64,000 bases of DNA. Source: an uncultured Micrococcaceae bacterium. GTDB lineage: Bacteria > Actinomycetota > Actinomycetes > Actinomycetales > Micrococcaceae. How positions within the stretch are numbered: position 1 is the stretch's first letter; the number at the start of each line of letters is the position of its first letter. Where the stretch lies: NCBI GenBank assembly GCA_947502645.1, contig CANNAD010000001.1, forward strand, positions 744,001-808,000, written 5' to 3'. The notes beneath the pieces are model-generated. The model was given only the letters and a program-made list of their open reading frames with translations, did no database searches and was not told the DNA's origin. The position numbers were made by a program, and so were the translations under genes. Below, one piece after another: positions 9,119 to 17,851 of this stretch.

Positions 9119-9802
9119 ATGGTCAAGGAACTGATCTATACAACGGGTGGTCGCGCTTTTGCGCTGGTCTTCCGCGTCATCAAGGCGGTACGGCCCCGGC
9201 GTCCGATCCATCCGCGCGGTGTTCTCCTCAAAGGGACTCTTGTACGGGATTCGGGGGCTGACAGCGGGATTTCCTGGATTGATTCGGCGGGAACTGACGA
9301 CGTCGTCGTCCGCTTTTCGCGTTCAGTCGGTTTGCCGAGTGTCTTCCCTGACATCCTGGGTTTGGCTGTACGGGTACCCGGCGAGCGTCCGGCGGACATT
9401 CTGCTCGCATCGACCGGGCGCTCTTTTCCGGCCCGGTTCCTGCTGCTGCTCAGGAAAAACGCGGGGCAGACCACCTTTACCTCGATGATGCCGTACAAAG
9501 GTTCGCACGGACCAGTGTTGCTGGCCGCCTTTCCAGCGGAGCCTTCGTCAGTGGCTCCGCTGCCCGCTCGGCTCGGCCAGTTCAGGGATCAATTAGCGGC
9601 CGCGGAATGGGACCTCGGGCTCTTCCACGCGACGCCGCGCGGAGCGTGGAAGCGGTTCGGAACACTGCGACTCAGCGCCGATCCCCCTCAGGTAGATACG
9701 GGCATACGCTTTGATCCGCTGTTGAACTCGCTCCCCGGCGCCGGGATCTATGGGTGGGCTCGCAGGCTGCGTGAGCCTTCCTACAGGACGGCCCGCTCCT
9801 AG
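9119..9802 (+). CDS. Conserved hypothetical, catalase-fold-like
   Basis: A 227-residue soluble protein. The segment VVVRFSRSVGLPSVFPDILG followed by AVRV recalls the RFS...RGFA pattern of the catalase-like fold, but the catalytic His and haem-ligand Tyr motifs of true catalases are not evident. The start ATG 9119 follows gggaggg. It precedes an intergenic operator region and has no clear partner. Confidence 0.5.
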   Translation: MVKELIYTTGGRAFALVFRVIKAVRPRRPIHPRGVLLKGTLVRDSGADSGISWIDSAGTDDVVVRFSRSVGLPSVFPDILGLAVRVPGERPADILLASTGRSFPARFLLLLRKNAGQTTFTSMMPYKGSHGPVLLAAFPAEPSSVAPLPARLGQFRDQLAAAEWDLGLFHATPRGAWKRFGTLRLSADPPQVDTGIRFDPLLNSLPGAGIYGWARRLREPSYRTARS

Positions 9803-9830
9803 CTCTGGCCGGCGCGTAGGTCTCGACAAG

Positions 9831-9860
9831 TGTACTAGTTACATGATACAAAGTGTATCA
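9831..9860. promoter_or_regulatory. Putative GntR (YtrA-type) operator
   Basis: Two nested inverted repeats precede the membrane protein gene: TGTA-CTAGT-TACA (9831-9843) and the perfect 7-bp palindrome TGATACA-AAG-TGTATCA (9844-9860). They lie 27-56 nt upstream of ATG 9887 in an operon whose last gene encodes a GntR regulator, so autoregulation is the simple reading. Confidence 0.65.
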
Positions 9861-9886
9861 CCGTACTGACACACTTGGGGGTCGAC

Positions 9887-10798
9887 ATGACACTGGCTAT
9901 ATACATATTCGCGTTCGAGTTTGGGCCGGCCGTGGTGGGATTTATGGCCGCCCTCATCGTTCGGGCTATCACACGGAGACGATCCTCAGCACCACCAGTC
10001 GCCCGCGCTGTGCGAGCCTGGACGATCGTTGGCCTGCTGGTCGCCGTGCTCTCCGAACTTGTCCGACGACTCCTTCCCTATCCGCCGCCGGAGGCACTGA
10101 TGGACGCTCGCTTTGCTGCACCTCTTGTCGGGGGGATTGTCGCCGTCGTCCTCCTGTTGTTGCCGATCTCTCGGCGGTCCATGAGGGGAACGGCGGCATT
10201 GTCCCGGAGGACACTGTTCAGCTTCGGATCGCGATGGTGGCTCATCGCTCTCCTTACGCTCGTTGCGATCGTTCTCGGGATCACGGCGGCGGCAGGAGCG
10301 GCATCCCAGCCCGACAACCTTGGCCACTACCGGTTCTACACGATTGAATTGGGCGGAGTAACAATGGGCACCCGAATCTATGGGTGGTATTACTCGGTTC
10401 CTGCACTAGTGCTTCTTGGACTCCTCGTTCTGGCTGTGTTGATCGTGGTCGCTTCCGTCGCTCGGCCACCACTCGCAGCCGACGACGTAACGGACGCTGC
10501 GACTCGCCATTGGAGGACACGTAACATCTTCGCGGTGGCGGGAGGTGCCGTGCTGCTGCATCTTTCCACCATCCTGTGGTCCCTTGCGGGTACAGCAATG
10601 TTGCATGGCGGATACTCTACGCCCGCGGGCTTTGTTGGGGCCGGGACACCCTTCGCCGTGCTCGAGACACCCCTGCAGGTCACTTCGGTGATGGCAGAAA
10701 CCGGGGGATGGTTCCTGTGGCTCGTTGTCCTCCTCATGGCAGCCTTTCCGACCGCGAGGAAGGGAGCAACCGCATCATGGCGCTCCGCATCACGCTGA
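9887..10798 (+). CDS. Polytopic membrane protein of unknown function
   Basis: A 303-residue protein with about seven hydrophobic helices and no cofactor or transport motif that I recognise. ATG 9887 follows gggggtcgac. Its stop overlaps the GntR gene by 22 nt, so the two are co-translated. Short GntR regulators of this type commonly control membrane proteins or ABC exporters encoded in the same operon, which suggests an envelope-stress or export role; this is inference. Confidence 0.7.
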   Translation: MTLAIYIFAFEFGPAVVGFMAALIVRAITRRRSSAPPVARAVRAWTIVGLLVAVLSELVRRLLPYPPPEALMDARFAAPLVGGIVAVVLLLLPISRRSMRGTAALSRRTLFSFGSRWWLIALLTLVAIVLGITAAAGAASQPDNLGHYRFYTIELGGVTMGTRIYGWYYSVPALVLLGLLVLAVLIVVASVARPPLAADDVTDAATRHWRTRNIFAVAGGAVLLHLSTILWSLAGTAMLHGGYSTPAGFVGAGTPFAVLETPLQVTSVMAETGGWFLWLVVLLMAAFPTARKGATASWRSASR

Positions 10799-11145
10799 CC
10801 GACGGCAGCTCGCCTGCCGACCAGATCCAGAGCCAGATTCGAGGGCTGATTGCCACGGATCAGCTTCCTGCTGGAGAAGCCCTACCCTCTGTACGACAGC
10901 TCGCAAAAGACCTCGGGGTTTCCCCTGGAACCGTCGCAAAGGCTTATCGATCCCTTGAGCAGGATGGCCTACTGCAGACGCGAATTGGTGGAGGTACACG
11001 CGTTCGACCTGGAGCGAGCAGGACACCCCGCGACGTCATTGAGCGAGCGCATGCCCTCGCACAAGCTGGTGTCAATGCCGACGTCAGTGTGGAAGACGCA
11101 ATTCGCATCCTGAGGAGCGTTTGGCCAGCGGCAGATGCCGAGTAG
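10777..11145 (+). CDS. GntR-family transcriptional regulator, short YtrA/YhcF type
   Basis: The 122-residue protein has the GntR winged helix: PADQIQSQIRGLIATDQLP, then LPSVRQLAKDLGVSPGTVAK and EQDGLLQTRIGGGTRV. A short C-terminal tail replaces a large ligand domain, as in the YtrA subfamily. ATG 10777 follows gaagggagc. It overlaps the upstream membrane protein gene and probably binds the palindromes at 9831-9860. Confidence 0.88.
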   Translation: MALRITLTDGSSPADQIQSQIRGLIATDQLPAGEALPSVRQLAKDLGVSPGTVAKAYRSLEQDGLLQTRIGGGTRVRPGASRTPRDVIERAHALAQAGVNADVSVEDAIRILRSVWPAADAE

Positions 11146-11152
11146 CCTGTGG

Positions 11153-11225
11153 TGGAGCTAAGGGGATTCGAACCCCTGACCTTCTCATTGCGAACGAGAC
11201 GCGCTACCAACTGCGCCATAGCCCC
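11153..11225 (-). tRNA. tRNA-Ala (anticodon CGC)
   Basis: Read on the minus strand this is a 73-nt cloverleaf. The acceptor stem GGGGCTA/TAGCTCC contains the G3:U70 pair diagnostic of alanine tRNA. The D arm is GCGC/GCGC, the anticodon loop TTCGCAA gives CGC, and the T arm AGGGG/CCCCT has a TTCGAAT loop. The 3' CCA is not encoded directly. It decodes GCG. Confidence 0.96.
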
Positions 11226-11295
11226 TCGCTGGCCAACCGGCGTCGGCCTGCTCTAGAAACTGTAGTCCCCCGCCGGCCCGAACCTCAACTGAGAA

Positions 11296-11817
11296 TCAGC
11301 TACTGTGAACCAGACCCCGGACGTACGCTGCCTGTCCTGCGTGCTGGATGCAGTCGTCAATCACACTGACAATCCGCACACCCAGCGTCACGGCGGGCAC
11401 ATAGCTCTTGTCCACCACGCGGTCGAGGTCCTCCACCGACAACCCGCGCACAAATTCGAGCGTCCGGCCGTGGACGGCGTCGTAATATCCCTCCAACAGG
11501 ACCGGCGACTCGACCCGGACAGCGGAAACCTCCGCAGAATCGTGGCCATAACCGATGTCCAGCGAATCAAAGGGCAGCGCAAACTGTTCCGCCCATCCGT
11601 CCGCCGTCCACGCCTGCGCAGTGCCCGCAGCGCTCGCAATGTGGTCATCCTGCACCCGCGTCAGGTGCCAGACCAGCCACGCAATGGAATTACCCTCCCC
11701 GGAAACCCCGGACGGCCGGGCCATCAATTCCGACGCCGTCAGGTCCTTCACGACGCCCCGCACGTTGGTACGCACACGGTCAAACGCATCTGCCAGAAGC
11801 TCGTTATGGTTCATCAA
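11296..11817 (-). CDS. DinB-like/DUF664 mycothiol-dependent enzyme family
   Basis: A 173-residue helical protein of the DinB superfamily. His residues in the pattern of the metal-binding triad appear at SIAWLVWHLTRVQDDHIA and near the C-terminus (IQHAGQAAYVRG). Actinobacterial members are often mycothiol-dependent transferases. The start is ATG 11817 or the adjacent ATG 11814. The substrate is unknown. Confidence 0.8.
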   Translation of the reverse strand: MMNHNELLADAFDRVRTNVRGVVKDLTASELMARPSGVSGEGNSIAWLVWHLTRVQDDHIASAAGTAQAWTADGWAEQFALPFDSLDIGYGHDSAEVSAVRVESPVLLEGYYDAVHGRTLEFVRGLSVEDLDRVVDKSYVPAVTLGVRIVSVIDDCIQHAGQAAYVRGLVHSS

Positions 11818-11898
11818 CCCATGGTGGCATAGCGAAACTCACACCGCGAGGGCCCTTGGTTGGAACAGAATGTCAGTTTGCCCGAGTAGCCTTTCTGG

Positions 11899-13419
11899 GT
11901 GACTTCGAAAATTGGTGCGGCCCCGGCAGCAGATATCAAAGCATGGCCTGCCCTGTGGTCTCTGGTCATCGGGTTCTTCATGATCCTGGTGGACTCCACC
12001 ATCGTCTCCGTTGCCACACCGGCCATCATGACCGGCCTGAATGCAGACATTGACAGCGCCCTGTGGGTCACCAGCGCGTACCTCCTTGCGTACGCCGTAC
12101 CCCTGCTGATCACGGGGCGCCTGGGCGACCGCTTTGGCCCGCGCCGGATCTACCTGGTGGGGCTCGTTGTCTTCACACTGTCCAGCGCCTGGTGCGGCTT
12201 CGCTTCGGACATCGAATCACTGGTCCTGGCGCGTGTGCTGCAAGGCTTCGGCGCAGCACTGATGACCCCTCAGACAATGTCTGTCATCACACGTATTTTC
12301 CCGCCCGAAAAACGCGGTGCCGCCATGGGACTCTGGGGGTCAGTAGCCGGGGTGGCCACACTCATTGGGCCCGTCGTCGGAGGCCTGCTCGTTGACTCAC
12401 TCGGCTGGGAGTGGATCTTTTTCGTCAACGTGCCAGTGGGCATCGTCGGCTTCATCCTTGCCTACCGGCTCGTGCCGCACCTGCCCACCACGAGCCACCG
12501 CTTCGACATACTTGGCGTTTTCCTCAGTGGAATCGGCATGTTCGCGCTGGTCTTCGGGATCCAGGAAGGCGAATCTTACAACTGGGGCCCGATTGCCGGC
12601 CCGATCTCCGTCTGGTCGCTGATCATCAGCGGCGCCCTATTGCTCACCGCGTTCATTGTGTGGCAGCACTTCAACCGTGGCGAGCCGCTGCTGCCACTAC
12701 GACTATTCAAAGACCGTAACTTTTCCCTCGCGAACGCAGCGATTTCCTCCATGGGTTTCGCGATCACCGCCATGCCCCTGCCGCTCATGCTGTACGCGCA
12801 GAACGTCCGCGGGCTGACCCCTACCCAGGCTGCGCTCCTGCTGACACCGATGGCCGTGATCTCGGGCATTCTGGCGCCGTTTGTAGGCAGGCTCGTCCAG
12901 CGGCGCGATCCACGTTTTGTCACCATGGCGGGCTTTGCTTCGCTGGTCATCAGCCTGTTCTGGCTTGGTGCCATTCTCACTCCGGACGTGCCGATCTGGC
13001 AGCTGCTCCTGCCCATTTCGTTGCTCGGGTTCGCCAGTGCGGGGATCTGGTCCCCTGTCTCGATGACTGCCACACGAAATCTTGCGCCCTCGCTGGCCGG
13101 TGCGGGGTCCGGCGTCTACAACACCACGCGCCAGGTTGGTGCGGTTCTGGGTAGTGCGGCCATCGCCGTCATCATGCAAGCGCGCCTGACCGCGGCCCTC
13201 GGCGAGAACGCCGGCAGCGGCCCCCGAGCGGCGGAGGCTGGCCCCATGTCCGACGCCGTTGCCTCCGGGTATGCCCTCGCCATGGGCCAGTCGTTGTACC
13301 TGCCGGCCGCCGCCGTCGTCGTTGGTCTGCTGGCCGCCGTCTTCTTCGCCAGGCCAGAGGGCAGTCGCGTCTGGAATGCCGACGTCGCCGCCGTCAAGTC
13401 CCCCAACAAGACGGACTGA
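11899..13419 (+). CDS. DHA2-family MFS drug exporter (EmrB/QacA type)
   Basis: A 506-residue protein with fourteen predicted membrane helices. It has MFS motif A (GRLGDRFGPRRIYLVG), a motif-B-like RVLQGFGAALMTPQTM and motif C (GPVVGGLLVDSLGWEWIFFV). This is the 14-TM drug:H+ antiporter layout of EmrB, QacA and LfrA. No regulator lies directly beside it. A start further downstream is possible because the first 25 residues are hydrophilic and unusual. Confidence 0.9.
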   Translation: MTSKIGAAPAADIKAWPALWSLVIGFFMILVDSTIVSVATPAIMTGLNADIDSALWVTSAYLLAYAVPLLITGRLGDRFGPRRIYLVGLVVFTLSSAWCGFASDIESLVLARVLQGFGAALMTPQTMSVITRIFPPEKRGAAMGLWGSVAGVATLIGPVVGGLLVDSLGWEWIFFVNVPVGIVGFILAYRLVPHLPTTSHRFDILGVFLSGIGMFALVFGIQEGESYNWGPIAGPISVWSLIISGALLLTAFIVWQHFNRGEPLLPLRLFKDRNFSLANAAISSMGFAITAMPLPLMLYAQNVRGLTPTQAALLLTPMAVISGILAPFVGRLVQRRDPRFVTMAGFASLVISLFWLGAILTPDVPIWQLLLPISLLGFASAGIWSPVSMTATRNLAPSLAGAGSGVYNTTRQVGAVLGSAAIAVIMQARLTAALGENAGSGPRAAEAGPMSDAVASGYALAMGQSLYLPAAAVVVGLLAAVFFARPEGSRVWNADVAAVKSPNKTD

Positions 13420-13442
13420 TGGACGCTGCCCCCTGACCGCCA

Positions 13443-13500
13443 TCCCAAAGCAGCAGGAATGTCCCAAAGCGGCAGGGATGTCCCAAATGGGAGGGGATTG
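13443..13500. repeat. Short tandem repeat, 19-bp unit, about three copies
   Basis: Three consecutive units start with TCCCAAA: 13443-13461, 13462-13480 (two mismatches from the first, each ending GGRATG) and a degenerate third at 13481-13500. The repeat lies between the MFS gene stop and the small ORF at 13547. No function is evident. Confidence 0.75.
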
Positions 13501-13546
13501 GGGTTTGGTCCTTACATCGGCGGTGGTCCCCATTTATGCTTGCTGG

Positions 13547-13744
13547 ATGACTGAGACACCAAAGATCTACAAGGATTACCTGGACGACGCAGCCCCGGAG
13601 GTTGCCGCGGTCGTGGAGCCCGTACTGAAGCAATCCGTCGCGGAAGGCGAGCATGGGGTTCTGGTGACGCTGTTTCCGGATGAAGCACACGCCGAAGTTT
13701 CCAAAGAGGTGCCGTTCGGTCAGATTCATGTTGAGCAGCGGTAA
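13547..13744 (+). CDS. Small acidic hypothetical protein
   Basis: A 65-residue acidic protein (TPKIYKDYLDDAAPEVAAVV ... FGQIHVEQR) starting at ATG 13547. The open frame runs far upstream, but the upstream part crosses the tandem repeat and the MFS gene in another frame. I do not recognise the family. Acidic composition and a regular helical pattern support a real product. Confidence 0.55.
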   Translation: MTETPKIYKDYLDDAAPEVAAVVEPVLKQSVAEGEHGVLVTLFPDEAHAEVSKEVPFGQIHVEQR

Positions 13745-13812
13745 TAGCCGCAGCTGATTCCACTATCTGGGCAGGGGTAGTTGCCTCCTGCAACGATCGC
13801 TAGGCTGTGGTT

Positions 13813-15270
13813 ATGGCAGATGACAAGGACACAGCAGGCACTGAAACCGTAGACGCACCGGATGTGAAGGATGTCAGCGACGATTTCGTTACTCGGCAGC
13901 ACACCACCGCGTCGGGTTTGAAATATACGACGACGACGGGGCGGCTGGTCCTGCGCCTTGAGGAGACCAAGGACGGGAAGACGGACGGCTTCAAGCCGAA
14001 GGCCGAGATTTTCGTGGTCGCCTATACGGCCGATTCCGGTGAGTCCGACCGTCCGGTCACGTTCGCGTTCAACGGCGGCCCGGGATCGGCTTCGGTGTGG
14101 CTGCACCTTGGCCTGCTGGGTCCGCGGATGGTGGATTCGGGCGACGTCGGCAACCTCACTCCTGCACCGTATGGCCTGGTGGACAATCCGGAGAGCATCC
14201 TCGAGCACAGCGACCTGGTGATGATTGACCCGGTCAATACGGGGTTCTCGCGCGTGGTGGACGGCGGCGCGAGCGATCAGTTCCACGCCTTTGTTGAGGA
14301 CCGCGATCTCGTTGCCGAGGTAATCCGCCTCTGGACTACTCGCAACAACCGGTGGCTCTCCCCCAAGTATCTGGTCGGTGAGTCCTACGGGACGTTGCGG
14401 GCTGTGGCGGTCGCGGGCCGTCTCTTTGATGCTTATGGGATGTCGGTCAACGGCTTGGGACTGATCTCGACCGTCCTGAACATGTCCACCCTGCGGTTTT
14501 TCCCAGGCAGCGACGTTCCGTACGCCCTGCATCTACCCACTTACGCGGCGATCGCGCACTATCACGGCCGTCACGGCGATCGCCCTCTGGCCGATGTTGT
14601 CCGGGAGGCGGAGGAGTTCGCGGCGAAGGACTTCGGCTACGCACTCACCCAGGGCAATCGGCTCAGTGAGGAGGAGTACGACGACGTCGTGCGGCGGATA
14701 GCGGAACTCACCACTCTGGATGAGGGTTTTGTTCGGCGTGCGAATCTGCGCTGGGCTTATCACGAGTTCGCGGCGGAGCTGCTGCGCGCCGATGGTCTTG
14801 CCGTTGGCCGTATTGATGGGCGTTTCACGGCGCAGCCTGCGAAGCTGCACGCCTCTGAGGCGTTTGATGATCCGAGCATCCGGGCAATTACGGGCCCGTA
14901 CGCTGCAGCCATGAACCACTACGTGCGGGCCGAATTGGGCTACGAGAACGATCTGCCGTACGAGATCCTCACTGCCCGTGTGCACCCGTGGAGTTACAAG
15001 ACGTTCGAGGGTGCGCCGGTGGATGTTTCGCCTGTGCTCGAGCGCCTCATGGTCCATAACCCGAACCTGCGCATCCACGTGGACTACGGCTATCACGACG
15101 GCGCTACCCCGCATTTCGCTGCGGAGTACGTCTGGGCCCATATGAACCTGAGCGACGACGCGAAGGCCCGTTTCACCCACCACTATCACGAGGCGGGGCA
15201 CATGATGTATCTGAAACCGGAGTGCCGGCTGGCGCAGCTTGAGGCGTTGAAGAACTTCGTTACGGCCTAG
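13813..15270 (+). CDS. S10-family serine carboxypeptidase-like protein
   Basis: A 485-residue alpha/beta-hydrolase. Typical S10 landmarks are FAFNGGPGSASVWLHLG (oxyanion region), GESYG with nucleophile Ser191, and C-terminal HEAGHMMYL with the catalytic His. S10 enzymes cleave C-terminal residues from peptides at acid pH. There is no signal peptide, so the protein looks cytosolic, unlike eukaryotic carboxypeptidase Y. ATG 13813 is preferred over GTG 13807; the ribosome site is weak. Confidence 0.88.
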   Translation: MADDKDTAGTETVDAPDVKDVSDDFVTRQHTTASGLKYTTTTGRLVLRLEETKDGKTDGFKPKAEIFVVAYTADSGESDRPVTFAFNGGPGSASVWLHLGLLGPRMVDSGDVGNLTPAPYGLVDNPESILEHSDLVMIDPVNTGFSRVVDGGASDQFHAFVEDRDLVAEVIRLWTTRNNRWLSPKYLVGESYGTLRAVAVAGRLFDAYGMSVNGLGLISTVLNMSTLRFFPGSDVPYALHLPTYAAIAHYHGRHGDRPLADVVREAEEFAAKDFGYALTQGNRLSEEEYDDVVRRIAELTTLDEGFVRRANLRWAYHEFAAELLRADGLAVGRIDGRFTAQPAKLHASEAFDDPSIRAITGPYAAAMNHYVRAELGYENDLPYEILTARVHPWSYKTFEGAPVDVSPVLERLMVHNPNLRIHVDYGYHDGATPHFAAEYVWAHMNLSDDAKARFTHHYHEAGHMMYLKPECRLAQLEALKNFVTA

Positions 15271-15315
15271 CCCGATCCGACGCCGGCCCGGCGCCCCAAA
15301 ACCCCGAACGCGCCC

Positions 15316-15367
15316 GCAGTTGTTGTTGGAATAACCCGGAAACCCGCCCTATTCCAACAACAACTGC
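15316..15367. repeat. Long palindromic intergenic element (18-bp perfect arms)
   Basis: Arms 15316-15333 and 15350-15367 (GCAGTTGTTGTTGGAATA and its complement) flank a 16-nt loop. It lies between the S10 peptidase and the glutaredoxin-like gene. The arms are AT-balanced and there is no T-tract, so it is not a textbook terminator although it may act as one. Confidence 0.8.
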
Positions 15368-15424
15368 ACCCGCGTCGCCGAAGGTACGGCAGTGTCACAG
15401 AAGGTACGGCAGTAGAGTGGCCTC

Positions 15425-15856
15425 ATGAACTCTCTGATGCGCTGGGCCAACGCGACGGCGCTGGCGGCTGCCGCCGTCGTCCTCCTTGTTGTGTTTGGTC
15501 AGGACGGCCTGTGGGTTGCTGGCGGGATTGCGGGCGCCGTGCTGTTGTTCGGTGCCTGGTATGTGAGTCCGCTCAATGGTCGGAACGCCGCTAAATGGTC
15601 GGGACCTTCCAGCGATGACGGGGTGGTCATTTTCTGGCGGCCGGGGTGCATGTTCTGCATGCGCATGAAGGCATCTCTTGGCCGCAGGGGGCGCGATGCG
15701 CGCTGGTACAACATCTGGAGCGATCCCGCTGCTGCGGAGTTTGTTCGTGCGCATAATGACGGGAACGAGACCGTGCCAACGGTGATTCTGCACGGCAAAG
15801 TGTTGACGAACCCCCATCCGGGAGTGGTCCGCCGGGAGCTCGAGCGGATCGGGTAG
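15425..15856 (+). CDS. Membrane-anchored glutaredoxin/mycoredoxin-like protein
   Basis: The 143-residue protein has two N-terminal hydrophobic helices and a thioredoxin-fold domain. The domain has WRPGCMFCMRMK (redox pair Cys75/Cys78) and the cis-proline segment NETVPTVI. This CxxC type fits mycoredoxin-like reductases of actinobacteria, which use mycothiol. The partner is unknown. The adjacent DUF456 gene converges and ends directly at its stop. Confidence 0.82.
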   Translation: MNSLMRWANATALAAAAVVLLVVFGQDGLWVAGGIAGAVLLFGAWYVSPLNGRNAAKWSGPSSDDGVVIFWRPGCMFCMRMKASLGRRGRDARWYNIWSDPAAAEFVRAHNDGNETVPTVILHGKVLTNPHPGVVRRELERIG

Positions 15857-16354
15857 CTAGGCCAGGGCGTTGATCCAGAGGCCCACAACCCAAGCGCTTC
15901 CCGCCGCGAAGCCGCATCCGAGCTCAACCAAAATGCCCAGTCCTGTTGCTTTCAGCGCCGCGTAGCTGGAGGACCACGCTGGCCCGAAGTCTTTCTTACG
16001 GGCCAGTTCGCTGAGGAAAAGCCCCAGGGCAAACCCCACGAACAGTCCGACGACGGGGATCACGAACATTCCGATGATGCCGAGGACCAGCCCGGCGAGG
16101 ATGGACCAGCTGGGGATTTTCCGGCGTTTCATGGTGCGTCCGGTCAGGACGGCGCTGGCTGTCATGCCGATAGCCACCAGTATCAGGCCGATACCGAACA
16201 CTACCCAGCCCGTTGCTGTCTGCACGGTCAGCGCCCAGATGAGCAGACTCACGGCGATGAGCAAGCTGCCGGGGAGCACCGGCACGATGATTCCTACGAT
16301 GCCGACACCGATAAGTACGGCGCACACCACGGCGATCACGATCTGCATGTCCAT
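15857..16354 (-). CDS. DUF456 membrane protein
   Basis: A 165-residue protein with four or more helices and glycine-rich membrane segments (LAGLVLGIIGMFVIPVVGLF), the pattern of the DUF456 family. The open frame continues far upstream on the minus strand, but that part is antisense to the next gene. MDMQIVIAV starting at 16354 gives the family length. Function unknown. Confidence 0.78.
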   Translation of the reverse strand: MDMQIVIAVVCAVLIGVGIVGIIVPVLPGSLLIAVSLLIWALTVQTATGWVVFGIGLILVAIGMTASAVLTGRTMKRRKIPSWSILAGLVLGIIGMFVIPVVGLFVGFALGLFLSELARKKDFGPAWSSSYAALKATGLGILVELGCGFAAGSAWVVGLWINALA

Positions 16355-16468
16355 GTGCCCATCCTGCCATTGGTTCATTCCCTTAAGGCCATATTCCCCT
16401 TGTCGCCAACCCACCGCGTCACTAAGGTTGCTTATAACGTGGCGTCTGACCGCAACCAGGAGGTAACG

Positions 16469-17824
16469 ATGAGTACCAACGAGCCGGACAACAGCAACGG
16501 AAATGACCACCGGGATGACCGCCCGACTCTGGGCGAGAGGCTCACAGGCCGCGCCCGTCGCGACGGAGACCAGCACGGTCGCGGCCATGACAGCGGCACC
16601 GATTCCTCCTCGGATACCCGAGCTCGCGGCATTCGGGATGATGAATCCGGCCGGGAGGGCGCGTCCCGCGACGGCCTGAGGGCGGACGCAGACCGCGATC
16701 GACTCGGCGAGGGAAGTAACCGCAGGCCAACGGCGGAGGATACTGACCGGACGGCGGGTTCGGACTCCCCTCGCTACGAACACCGATCCGCAGGCTCCTC
16801 CCCCGTCGCTGGCGGAACCGGTGGCGCGGCCGGTACCGCCGCGGGTGCTGCCGGCGCAGGGCTCGAGGGCACCAGCGCCACGAGCCCCGGACCGGATGCC
16901 GATCGGGCATCTGCACGGACTGACGGCACCGACGCCGATCGGCCGCGTGACCGCGACCGCCTGAGGGACGAGCCCCGCCGGTCGAGAGATAACGACCGGC
17001 CGAGGGACGATGAGCGCCTCACCGACGAAGAGCGGGATCGCCGGCGCAGCGAGGAAACACGCGCGATGCCCGTCACCCACACGAAAGACCCCGACGAGGA
17101 CCGTCAGCATCGGGACCGCGACGTCGACAACGACCACCGTCGTCGGGATCACGACAGCGACCGCCACCACGACCGCGGAGATGCCGCAGTAGCTGGCACC
17201 GCAGCCGGTGCTGGCGTTGCTGCCGGTGCCGCAGTCCCGAACCGCGAGGCACTTCTCACCCGTGAGAAGGAGGAGTTCGGCGGCATGAAGTTCGGTTCGG
17301 CGTTCTTCGGCTGGCTGACCGCAACGGGGCTCGCTGTTCTGCTGACTGCTCTGGCGGCTGCGATTGCGTCTGCAGTTGGTGCGTCGACGAATACGAGCAT
17401 CAGCGAGGTCGCCGCTAACGCGTCGGAGGATCCGGCCTCGGTGGGGATCCCTGCCGCGATTGTTGTCGGCGTGATTCTGCTGATTGCCTACTATGCGGGC
17501 GGTTACGTTGCCGGACGTATGGCGCGCTTCAACGGCATGAAGCAGGGTGTGGCCGTGTGGCTATGGGCGATCATCATCGCCGTCATACTTGGCATTCTGA
17601 GCCTCATCTTCGGGGATACTTTCAGCGAAGAGCTGGCGAACATGAACGCGTTCCCGCAGATTGATCCCAGCCAGTTCACCACGGGCGGCATCATTGCCCT
17701 CCTGGTGGCTTTGGCGATTGCTCTGATCGGTGCGATCCTCGGCGGCCTGGCGGGTATGCGCTATCACCGCAAGATTGACCGCGCCACGTACGACGACGAC
17801 GTCGACGTCCGCCGGACCCGCTAA
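16469..17824 (+). CDS. Membrane protein with a long charged disordered N-terminus
   Basis: This 451-residue protein starts at ATG 16469 after a perfect aggagg. Residues 1 to about 245 are low-complexity Asp/Arg/Glu/Ser (many DRD, RDR and DDER steps) with an Ala/Gly-rich interlude near 120-135. The last 180 residues hold four membrane helices and end in a basic/acidic tail. The C-terminal half resembles the YrzE-type membrane domain. The charged region may bind nucleic acid or polyanions, but this is a guess. Confidence 0.7.
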   Translation: MSTNEPDNSNGNDHRDDRPTLGERLTGRARRDGDQHGRGHDSGTDSSSDTRARGIRDDESGREGASRDGLRADADRDRLGEGSNRRPTAEDTDRTAGSDSPRYEHRSAGSSPVAGGTGGAAGTAAGAAGAGLEGTSATSPGPDADRASARTDGTDADRPRDRDRLRDEPRRSRDNDRPRDDERLTDEERDRRRSEETRAMPVTHTKDPDEDRQHRDRDVDNDHRRRDHDSDRHHDRGDAAVAGTAAGAGVAAGAAVPNREALLTREKEEFGGMKFGSAFFGWLTATGLAVLLTALAAAIASAVGASTNTSISEVAANASEDPASVGIPAAIVVGVILLIAYYAGGYVAGRMARFNGMKQGVAVWLWAIIIAVILGILSLIFGDTFSEELANMNAFPQIDPSQFTTGGIIALLVALAIALIGAILGGLAGMRYHRKIDRATYDDDVDVRRTR

Positions 17825-17851
17825 CAAGGCAACCTAACCAGCCACCAAGGC

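Noticed and set aside
11153-11225. tRNA gene as an integration site
   Set aside because: No integrase, direct repeat of the tRNA 3' end or composition change was seen around it.
13443-13500. Possible CRISPR remnant
   Set aside because: Units of 19 bp abut each other directly, with no spacers and no cas genes.
13726-14532. 268-residue minus-strand frame
   Set aside because: Antisense to the S10 peptidase, with no recognisable motif or ribosome site.
15857-17170. 437-residue minus-strand frame as one protein
   Set aside because: Only the last 165 codons look like a protein (DUF456); the rest is the antisense of the charged-arm gene, whose codon bias keeps the opposite frame open.
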